Assembly (NCBI GenBank): GCA_050122535.1
Contig: JASFIT010000100.1
Span: 1 to 11,825 of the forward strand
DNA length: 11,825 bases
From: JASFEQ01 sp050122535
GTDB taxonomy: Bacteria > Desulfobacterota > DSM-4660 > Desulfatiglandales > HGW-15
Direction of reading: 5' to 3'
Under the pieces are notes generated by a model. It had not been told where the DNA came from, ran no database searches, and saw nothing but the letters and a program-made list of their open reading frames with translations. Position numbers and translations under genes: made by a program. Position 1 is the stretch's first letter. Every line of letters begins with the position of its first letter. Below, in pieces: positions 6,664-11,825 of the stretch.

Positions 6664-6686
6664 ATGAAATCGCTACGTGATTTCAT
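6664..6686. repeat. 8-bp hairpin between binding-protein gene and livF
   Basis: ATGAAATC (6664-6671) and GATTTCAT (6679-6686) form a perfect stem around a 7-nt loop in the 74-bp gap. It is AT-rich with no following U-run. Hairpins between a highly expressed binding-protein gene and its transporter genes often stabilise the upstream mRNA; that role is inference only. Confidence 0.35.
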
Positions 6687-6717
6687 AAAACGCAGCCGTG
6701 CCGCTAAAATGAATAGA

Positions 6718-7977
6718 CTACCAGCCGAGCCATTCCTTGTCCCACTTTGCGGGCCAGCGCGCTTTCAGGTCTACCCTCTCCACTTCCTGGAACTTGCCAT
6801 TTTTCCACTCCTGAACCAGACACCCGGTCGTGGCCCTGTGATCAGAAGATGTAAAAGTGATCGGCGACGCACCCAGGCCAATATCGAAATTCTTCATGGT
6901 CTCAAAACCCTTCATCATAATACCGTCGCCTGATAGATCTCCGGCTCTATCCGCTCTCTTCAGAGCTTCCCAGGTAATGAGCGCATCACCCCATGCCTGG
7001 ACGGTTCGGATAAGCCTTTTCTTCTGGGGCACGCCTGGATTGTACTTCTTCGCCGTGGTCACAATAATGTCCATGTTCTTGTAATCCTGACCGTAAAAGG
7101 CTATGGGCGTGGCGCCCAAAACCGTCAATGCGTCCGGGGCATTCATGGCCGCTCCGGAAAGGCGTGGGAGGTTTTCATCAAAACCCCAGTTGTTCACGAT
7201 GTGATCTGCCCTCATCCCTAGTGCGTAGGCATCTCTTATCGTGGCCGCGACGGACATTGTGGTATTTCCATGCCATACAAGGTCAGGTTTAAACTTGCTG
7301 AGCGCCATGATCTGGCTTTTGGTGTCCAGGGCAAAGAGACTCACATCCTGATCCGGACCGACCTCAAACCCAAGAATCTTGGCTTGGTCCTTTATGGCCT
7401 TGATAGGGGCACTGGCATAGGGAGAAGGGAACATGTAGCTGCATGCAAGACGCGGTTTCCTCTTCCCATAATCAGAATGCTTTGGCCATTTCTTGTCGTA
7501 CCAGGCTGTTAAACAGGCCCTTGCATTGGTGGAATAATCTGAGGAAAAGAAAAGATTGTAGCGGGTCTTGGCCGGATTTGTTAAATGCGCCGAATAGGAC
7601 GCGGACACATAGGGAATCTTGTCCTTATTGATCGTCGGAGACAGGGCCTCCGTATCGCCCGTTCCCCACCCCATGATCGCTATGCTGCCAAGTCTTTTCA
7701 GAAGCTTATATTTGGTAATAGCCTCCGGGATACGATATCCATAATCGAACCATGTATATTTGATCTTTTTCCCATTGACCCCACCCTGTTCATTAATGTA
7801 CTTCCAGGCCTCCTCCATGCCGAGGGTATAGTCCTTTCCCACGTCCGAAGTGGCCCCTGTGGTGTCCATGAGTCCCCCTATTTTAATCGTCTGCGCAACG
7901 GCAACGGTGGAAAACCCTATGAGACAAACCAATGTCAGGAGTAGCATGAGAAAGTTTTGAATCTTTAGCTTTTTCAT
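6718..7977 (-). CDS. Periplasmic substrate-binding protein of Liv-type ABC transporter (Peripla_BP_6, LivK-like)
   Basis: A 419-residue secreted protein. The signal peptide has MKKLK, a leucine-rich core and an AVA cleavage site, predicted after Ala28. The mature protein starts QTIKIGGLMDTTGATSDVGK, the usual first strand and ligand loop of leucine/isoleucine/valine-type binding proteins, followed by EEAWKYINEQGGVNGKKIK and the IMGWGTGDTEAL segment (about 98-109). Two periplasmic Rossmann-like lobes would clamp the ligand and deliver it to the LivHM channel. The ATG at 7977 has GGGGGAG upstream. The family includes binding proteins for aromatic and other organic acids as well as amino acids; with two acyl-CoA ligases nearby an organic acid is more likely, but no ligand residue can be assigned by eye. 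Confidence 0.9.
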   Translation of the reverse strand: MKKLKIQNFLMLLLTLVCLIGFSTVAVAQTIKIGGLMDTTGATSDVGKDYTLGMEEAWKYINEQGGVNGKKIKYTWFDYGYRIPEAITKYKLLKRLGSIAIMGWGTGDTEALSPTINKDKIPYVSASYSAHLTNPAKTRYNLFFSSDYSTNARACLTAWYDKKWPKHSDYGKRKPRLACSYMFPSPYASAPIKAIKDQAKILGFEVGPDQDVSLFALDTKSQIMALSKFKPDLVWHGNTTMSVAATIRDAYALGMRADHIVNNWGFDENLPRLSGAAMNAPDALTVLGATPIAFYGQDYKNMDIIVTTAKKYNPGVPQKKRLIRTVQAWGDALITWEALKRADRAGDLSGDGIMMKGFETMKNFDIGLGASPITFTSSDHRATTGCLVQEWKNGKFQEVERVDLKARWPAKWDKEWLGW

Positions 7978-8072
7978 ATGTCTCCCCCTTATCTTTTGTA
8001 GGTTGCTATTAACTTCAATCCATCCTCTTCCTTACAAAAATTGCCCGTTTCACCCCCCTTCGAATCTTGATC

Positions 8073-8104
8073 TCGTTAAGTCGTTAAGGTTTTGAGTGGT
8101 TAAG
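8073..8104. repeat. Short tandem repeat of TCGTTAAG units
   Basis: Two adjacent copies of TCGTTAAG (8073-8080, 8081-8088) are followed by a variant TGGTTAAG at 8097-8104. It is one of several short-period arrays in the gaps of this operon. Confidence 0.5.
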
Positions 8105-8198
8105 TTGTTTGGCGCTTTCAATTGACAAATCGTTATTAGCTCTGAAAACAATGAAACCAACAAGGACTAGCTGACCGCCAAAAAAAGCCTAGCTATAT

Positions 8199-8292
8199 TG
8201 TCACTCCCGCTCCGCATCCGGTGCAGGATAAACTCTGGCAGGAATCCAGAAGAGTTTCAAATTGCTGGATTCCCGCTTTCGCGGGAATGACA
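8199..8292. repeat. Palindromic dispersed repeat with GCGGGAAT core (dRS3/VIPAKAGIQ type)
   Basis: The outer arms TGTCACTCCCGC (8199-8210) and GCGGGAATGACA (8281-8292) are inverted with one mismatch. Inside are GGAATCCAG (8241-8249) and CTGGATTCC (8265-8273), also inverted, and a tight hairpin ATTCCCGC-TTTC-GCGGGAAT (8269-8288). Translation of the minus strand gives VIPAKAGIQ, the well-known signature of this repeat family in proteobacterial genomes. It resembles the Neisseria dRS3 repeat, which serves as an integration target for some filamentous phages; whether that applies here is unknown. Confidence 0.75.
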
Positions 8293-8331
8293 TAAAAATT
8301 GACAAAATGGGCTTTTCCAGCATCCTGTTTG

Positions 8332-9444
8332 CTAATATGAAAATGGCCACAGGTTAAAGTAATTCTTGATCTGCCACCAGCGGTAAGCAAGCCCATTGGG
8401 CTCGTATATCACAAAGGCACATATGGCCAGACCAAAGGCTGCCTCCTTGATAAAAGAGAAATAAATTAACACCTTGGGATAATATTCTGCCAGCGGAATG
8501 CAGGCAATCTGGAGGAGTTCCATGATAACCACCATAAAGAGAGAGCCAAATATGGCCCCGTGTATGGAACCGACCCCTCCGATCAGAATGACACCAACCA
8601 ACCACAGGGATATGAACCATGGGAAATGCTCCGGGCTCAAGGCAGCCGTATTGCTAACCCAGAATGCACCCGTAACGCCGGCCATAAATCCGGCTACAAA
8701 AAATGCGAGGAGCTTGTACCACACAATATTGATCCCTAGGGCCTCAGCGGCGATATCGTTGTCCCTAATAGCCACCCAGGCACGACCGACCCTGGAACGG
8801 AGCAGATTGGCCAACACAATCACCATCAAGGTCAGCAGGACGGCCATGACGTAGTAGATCTTGATATCGCTGTCGATGACCCATGGGCCCACTTTGATAG
8901 TGCCTGGCGGCAAGGAAAAGGCATGGCCCCTGCCCCCAATCCTGCTCACATACTGCGTGATGACAAAATCAACGGTAATAAAATGGGCGGCCATGGTGGT
9001 CAGGATCAGATAAAAGCCTTTCACCTTTGCAGAAGGGAGGCCAAAGAGGACGCTCCATACACCGGCAAAGATGCCCGCGACAATAATGCTTACGGGATAA
9101 GCCAGCCCCCAATGCACTATGAATTGGGGCCAGGGAAATTGCAGGACAAGGAGGGTACTCGTGTAGGCCCCCACGGCAATAAACGCCGTGTGTCCCAGCG
9201 TAATCAACCCTGTATAACCTATCAGAAGTTGGACGCCCAGGGCACCCATGGCCGTGTATCCTACCATGATAGCCACACCGAGCCAGTATTCGTAATTAGG
9301 GCTCAGGCCGAGTAGAGGAATACCAATGAACATGATGGCCAGAAGCAGGATCATCTTCCCTTGAATCAATCTTGTCTGCCACCAGCCCTGATCCTGTCCA
9401 TAATTCCAGTGATAATCACCACAAGGCAACCAAACGCTCGACAT
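8332..9444 (-). CDS. livM: Branched-chain amino acid-type ABC transporter permease LivM
   Basis: A 370-residue inner-membrane permease. After a hydrophilic N-terminal segment (1-30, WLPCGDYHWNYGQD) it has about eight to ten hydrophobic stretches. The LivM landmarks LIGYTGLITLGHTAFIAVGAY (74-94) and the cytoplasmic EAA-like loop GRAWVAIRDNDIAAEALGIN (220-239) are clear; that loop docks onto the ATPases. The Cys-Gly-containing start and the aromatic tail NYFNLWPFSY are recalled from LivM relatives of Desulfobacterota, not E. coli. The ATG at 9444 has AGAGGT upstream at good spacing. It pairs with LivH to form the transmembrane channel. The 85-bp gap to livH is filled by tandem repeats, and the livM stop lies 39 bp from the repeat at 8199-8292. 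Confidence 0.93.
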   Translation of the reverse strand: MSSVWLPCGDYHWNYGQDQGWWQTRLIQGKMILLLAIMFIGIPLLGLSPNYEYWLGVAIMVGYTAMGALGVQLLIGYTGLITLGHTAFIAVGAYTSTLLVLQFPWPQFIVHWGLAYPVSIIVAGIFAGVWSVLFGLPSAKVKGFYLILTTMAAHFITVDFVITQYVSRIGGRGHAFSLPPGTIKVGPWVIDSDIKIYYVMAVLLTLMVIVLANLLRSRVGRAWVAIRDNDIAAEALGINIVWYKLLAFFVAGFMAGVTGAFWVSNTAALSPEHFPWFISLWLVGVILIGGVGSIHGAIFGSLFMVVIMELLQIACIPLAEYYPKVLIYFSFIKEAAFGLAICAFVIYEPNGLAYRWWQIKNYFNLWPFSY

Positions 9445-9465
9445 GCAACTACCTCTTTGAAGTGC

Positions 9466-9499
9466 CTAAAGTGTCTAAAGTGAACTAAAGTGACTAAAG
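9466..9499. repeat. CTAAAG(TG) tandem repeat, four units
   Basis: CTAAAG occurs at 9466, 9475, 9485 and 9494, that is with a 9, 10, 9-nt period, mostly followed by TG. It lies between the livH stop and the livM start, upstream of the livM ribosome site. Confidence 0.65.
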
Positions 9500-9501
9500 A
9501 A

Positions 9502-9529
9502 AAAATCGAAAATCAAAAATCGAAAATCG
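9502..9529. repeat. AAAATCR heptamer array, four units
   Basis: Four consecutive 7-nt units, AAAATCG, AAAATCA, AAAATCG, AAAATCG, end exactly one base before the livH stop codon (9530-9532). The unit sequence differs from the array at 10434 but the 7-nt period is the same. Confidence 0.7.
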
Positions 9530-10414
9530 CTACACCCTTTCAATCCTCTCCCATCCCCATAGTCCGTAAGGTTTGAAGAGGAGAAAAACGGCCATGAAAA
9601 CGAAAGGCATGATCTCTTTGACACCACCCGGAAAAAATCTGTCCAGATAGGTTCCGGAAAAATTCTGCAGTACCCCGATAATAATTCCCCCCATAATGGC
9701 ACCAGGCACGGAATTCAGGCCTCCAAGCACCACGGCGGGCAGAACCAGCAAGCCCAGGTAGCCTATTGAGATATTGACCCCATTGATATTGCCCAGAAGG
9801 GCTCCACCAACACCGGCACTCATGAAGGCAATGGCCCACGCGGCCGCATAGACAAAGCGGGCACTGACTCCCAGGGATAGGGCTGCCGTTTCATCATCGG
9901 CTGTGGCCTGCATGGAGAGGCCCCATCTTGTGTATTTAAAGAAGGCGACGAATACGATGAGAAGCACGATGGCGAGGATAAAGGACCAGAGGTAAACCGA
10001 GGATATTTTGAGATATCCTATGGTAATGGGTTTGATGGAAAAGACGGCCGGGGTAAAGACCCTCGTGTCCGTCCCCCAGATAAATTCCAGCATACCTCGA
10101 AAGAAAAAAGAGAGTCCCGCGGTGACCATGATGACGGAGAGGATGGGCTCCCCGATAAGCTTATCCAGAAAGATCCTTTCGGTGAAAACACCCAGGATGA
10201 TCCCGATGATCAAGGTAATCACGACGCAAGGAATAAATGGTATGCCCATCTCGTAAAGGCCAAGCGTCACATAGGCCCCAATGAGGGTCAGCTCTCCCAT
10301 GGCAAGATTGAGGACCCCAGAGCACTTGTAGATCAGGACCCAACCGAGGGCGACCAGGGCGTATATCCCTCCCACCAGGATGCCTGTGATCAGTGACATT
10401 AAGAAGAGTTCCAT
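9530..10414 (-). CDS. livH: Branched-chain amino acid-type ABC transporter permease LivH
   Basis: A 294-residue inner-membrane permease with about eight hydrophobic stretches. The first segment MELFLMSLITGILVGGIYAL and the loop LNLAMGELTLIGAY (35-48) are typical of LivH; the EAA-like docking loop is RWGLSMQATADDETAALSLGV (163-183), and LVLPAVVLGGLNSVPGAIMGG (223-243) is the conserved late segment. The ATG at 10414 is chosen because GGGGGG lies about 8 nt upstream and because an upstream extension to 10486 would encode LTAYCLL repeats, which are only a translation of the heptamer array. It pairs with LivM. The array and the four-helix-bundle gene separate it from the acyl-CoA synthetase upstream. 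Confidence 0.94.
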   Translation of the reverse strand: MELFLMSLITGILVGGIYALVALGWVLIYKCSGVLNLAMGELTLIGAYVTLGLYEMGIPFIPCVVITLIIGIILGVFTERIFLDKLIGEPILSVIMVTAGLSFFFRGMLEFIWGTDTRVFTPAVFSIKPITIGYLKISSVYLWSFILAIVLLIVFVAFFKYTRWGLSMQATADDETAALSLGVSARFVYAAAWAIAFMSAGVGGALLGNINGVNISIGYLGLLVLPAVVLGGLNSVPGAIMGGIIIGVLQNFSGTYLDRFFPGGVKEIMPFVFMAVFLLFKPYGLWGWERIERV

Positions 10415-10433
10415 GCAGTTAACCCCCCTGGTT

Positions 10434-10475
10434 AGTAAGCAGTAGGCAGTAAGCAGTAGGCAGTAGGCAGTGAGT
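10434..10475. repeat. AGTARGC heptamer array (left arm), five units plus one degenerate
   Basis: The units AGTAAGC, AGTAGGC, AGTAAGC, AGTAGGC, AGTAGGC (10434-10468) and a degenerate AGTGAGT follow without gaps. The right arm at 10898-10939 carries the same kind of unit on the opposite strand, so the two arrays form an inverted pair around the four-helix-bundle gene. Next to it GTGAGT-GCTAC-ACTCAC (10470-10486) makes a 6-bp hairpin that ends at the stop of that gene. Confidence 0.8.
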
Positions 10476-10486
10476 GCTACACTCAC

Positions 10487-10870
10487 CTATGAGAGGCAAA
10501 ACTTGTGGGGCTTATCAATCATCCCATACAGCATTCGATTTACCTCTTCATACCTATCCGTAAGATCCTTATGTTGCTCACTACTGATGTAGCCAAAGTC
10601 CTTTGAAAAATCTAACCACACTTCAGTTTCACCAGCTTCTCCAGTGCAATCAACAACTTTACTAACAAAAGCCTTTTGGTACCGTCTTTTCTTCCACGCT
10701 TCGGCCAGGTTTGTCGGTACACTTCTTGAAGATTTTCGAATTTGGTCAGTAAGGGAATATTTCTCCTCTTTTGGAAATTCCTTCGTTATCTCATGAATGT
10801 CTAAAGCAAGTTGATAGGCCAGTTGGTAAACTTTTAAGTCCTTATACCCCCTGTACTCTCGCCCTATCAC
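10487..10870 (-). CDS. Four-helix-bundle protein (23S rRNA intervening-sequence protein / S23 family)
   Basis: About 127 residues, with the family pattern YKDLKVYQLAYQLALDI near the N-terminus, FPKEEKYSLTDQIRKSSRSVPTNLAEAW in the middle, and LDFSKDFGYIS then YEEVNRML in the last helices. The fold is a four-helix bundle related to the IVS proteins encoded within some bacterial 23S rRNA genes and to Avd, the accessory protein of diversity-generating retroelements. The start is probably GTG 10870, 7 nt after GGGAG; a TTG at 10876 is too close to that site. No reverse transcriptase or rRNA is nearby. The gene interrupts a synthetase-transporter operon and is enclosed by inverted heptamer arrays, so it looks like an inserted unit. 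Function unknown; nucleic-acid binding is inferred from relatives. Confidence 0.85.
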   Translation of the reverse strand: MIGREYRGYKDLKVYQLAYQLALDIHEITKEFPKEEKYSLTDQIRKSSRSVPTNLAEAWKKRRYQKAFVSKVVDCTGEAGETEVWLDFSKDFGYISSEQHKDLTDRYEEVNRMLYGMIDKPHKFCLS

Positions 10871-10897
10871 GTCCAAGCTCCCACTCAGATGCGCCAG

Positions 10898-10939
10898 TCC
10901 CTACTGCTTACTGCTTACTTCGTACTCCCTACTCCCTAC
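10898..10939. repeat. Heptamer array (right arm), six units
   Basis: On the plus strand the units TCCCTAC, TGCTTAC, TGCTTAC, TTCGTAC, TCCCTAC, TCCCTAC run without gaps. Read on the minus strand they are GTARGCA/GTAGGGA-type, the same family as the left arm at 10434. The array ends 3 bp before the stop codon (10943-10945) of the acyl-CoA synthetase. Confidence 0.8.
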
Positions 10940-10942
10940 TCG

Positions 10943-11825
10943 TCATACATTGACTTTCTGGATATGTAGATCGGTTTTTATGCGCTGTTCTCGACCGTCC
11001 TCATAAGTGATGGTGGTGTCCATGTGGACTGTCCCTTCCTCGGTATAGAGCGCATCCACAATATCCTTGTACCTGTTTTCCACAAAGGCCCGCCTCAACT
11101 TACTGGTCCTGGTCAGCTCTTCATCATCTGCGTCAAACACCTTGTAGAGATTGACAAATTTGTGGATTTTTGCGGGACCTGGCAGGTCCTTGTTTGCCTC
11201 CTCTATCTGTTTCTGAACCAGATCATAAACTTCAGGTTTTTGCGAGAGTTCCGGGTAGCTGGTGTAATTAATCTTCTTGTCATCAGCCCACTTCCCGACC
11301 ACAGAATAATCAACACACATCACTGCGGAGACATAATCTCTTTTGTCGCCAATAACCCAGGCCTCCTGAACAAAGGGACTGAATTTCAGTCTGGTTTCCA
11401 GATACTGTGGAGCAAAAGGTCTTCCATCACTCAAGGTCATCACGTCCTTGGAGCGATCGAATACAACCAGGTGTCCGTCTTCATCGATAAAACCTCTGTC
11501 ACCCGAATAGAGCCAGCCGTCCACCAGTGTCTTTTCGGTCTCCTCGGCCATTTTATAATATCCCTGAAACACAGAAGGGCTCTTGGATACAATTTCGCCC
11601 TCTTCGGTGATCTTCACTTCTGTCTCGGGAATGGGCGTTCCTACCGTATCGAATTTTACGTCTCCATCCCTGTGCACAATGGAGATCCCTGCGATTTCCG
11701 TCTGCCCATATATCTGCTTCAGGTTGACGCCCAGGGCATGGAAAAATCGAAAATGATCCGGGCCCATGGCTGCGCCACCCGTATAGGCATGTCTGAGTCG
11801 GGACATGCCCAGGTGATCCTTCAGT
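10943..11825 (-). CDS. Long-chain acyl-CoA synthetase (FAA1/FadD15-type), 5' end beyond window
   Basis: The reading frame is open to the window edge (LKDHLGMSRLRHAYTGGAAM begins just inside), so about 293 C-terminal residues are seen and the start lies outside. Motifs in order: AYTGGAAMGPD, KQIYGQTEIAG (AMP-binding A5 motif), GWLYSGDRGFIDEDGHLVV (A7), FDRSKDVMTLSDGRPFAPQYLE (A8 hinge), and near the end ELTRTSKLRRAFV, where the lysine matches the usual position of the C-terminal catalytic lysine. This is the eukaryote-like long-chain synthetase branch, different from the ligase at 3460-4983. It would convert the imported acid to its CoA ester at the inner face of the membrane. It precedes the transporter genes in the same direction and is probably part of the operon. 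Confidence 0.93.
   Translation of the reverse strand, partial: LKDHLGMSRLRHAYTGGAAMGPDHFRFFHALGVNLKQIYGQTEIAGISIVHRDGDVKFDTVGTPIPETEVKITEEGEIVSKSPSVFQGYYKMAEETEKTLVDGWLYSGDRGFIDEDGHLVVFDRSKDVMTLSDGRPFAPQYLETRLKFSPFVQEAWVIGDKRDYVSAVMCVDYSVVGKWADDKKINYTSYPELSQKPEVYDLVQKQIEEANKDLPGPAKIHKFVNLYKVFDADDEELTRTSKLRRAFVENRYKDIVDALYTEEGTVHMDTTITYEDGREQRIKTDLHIQKVNV

Larger units (their letters stand above)
7978..8331. other. Gene-free 354-bp gap between livM and the binding-protein gene
   Basis: No gene is credible. The gap holds the palindromic repeat at 8199-8292, a small array of TCGTTAAG units (8073-8088, with a related TGGTTAAG at 8097-8104), and a run of seven T on the minus strand near 8181-8187. 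TTGTCA near 8126 on the minus strand could be part of a separate promoter for the binding-protein gene, but no good -10 follows. A gap this long inside the operon may allow extra expression of the binding protein. Confidence 0.5.

Noticed and set aside
6098..6664. 188-residue plus-strand reading frame
   Set aside because: It is the antisense shadow of livF with no family resemblance and no ribosome site.
8193..8396. 67-residue minus-strand reading frame
   Set aside because: It contains VIPAKAGIQ, the translation of the palindromic repeat, and overlaps the end of livM; no independent coding sign.
10415..10486. N-terminal extension of LivH containing LTAYCLL repeats
   Set aside because: It is only the heptamer array read in frame; the ATG at 10414 has its own G-rich ribosome site and a family-typical start.
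10487..10870. Toxin-antitoxin module
   Set aside because: Only one small gene is present; no partner gene fits inside the unit.
10434..10939. CRISPR array or diversity-generating retroelement
   Set aside because: Repeats are 7 nt without spacers, and there is no reverse transcriptase, template/variable repeat pair or cas gene; only the Avd-like fold recalls such systems.

Overview
The window looks like a chromosomal segment of a Desulfobacterota (former deltaproteobacterial, sulfate-reducer or syntroph-like) genome, probably an anaerobe that lives on organic acids. This is inferred from gene content and protein style: a Liv-type ABC transporter interleaved with acyl-CoA synthetases, a B12-dependent acyl-CoA mutase beside a TetR regulator, and many short palindromic repeats in the gaps. 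No rRNA, tRNA or CRISPR was seen. Every credible gene is on the minus strand, so the order below (right to left) is the transcription order.

Right part (11825 to 5834): the C-terminal part of a FAA1/FadD15-type long-chain acyl-CoA synthetase, then a small four-helix-bundle (23S rRNA IVS-protein family) gene bracketed by arrays of a 7-nt repeat, then livH and livM (permeases), a periplasmic binding protein, and livF (ATPase). The second ATPase expected for such a transporter (LivG) is absent and may lie beyond the right edge. These genes are best read as one uptake-and-activation operon for a hydrophobic or organic acid rather than an amino-acid importer, but the substrate is not shown by sequence.

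Middle (5763 to 2385): a LEA14/WHy-domain lipoprotein, a 120-bp palindromic mobile-element remnant, a second and divergent AMP-binding ligase that appears to lack the usual C-terminal catalytic lysine, and recO (recombination mediator).

Left part (2384 to 1): a 187-bp element with 27-bp inverted ends next to the recO stop, then a TetR regulator with a promoter whose -35/-10 spacer holds a palindrome (AATGA-N4-TCATT) like the FadR fatty-acid operator, then the large subunit of an acyl-CoA mutase whose key methylmalonyl-CoA contacts are replaced (truncated by the window edge).

A recurring theme is non-coding: five distinct palindromic repeat or MITE-like elements and several tandem arrays with 7 to 10-nt period occupy almost every intergenic gap, often directly against a stop codon. 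The most unusual unit is the four-helix-bundle gene enclosed by inverted heptamer arrays.
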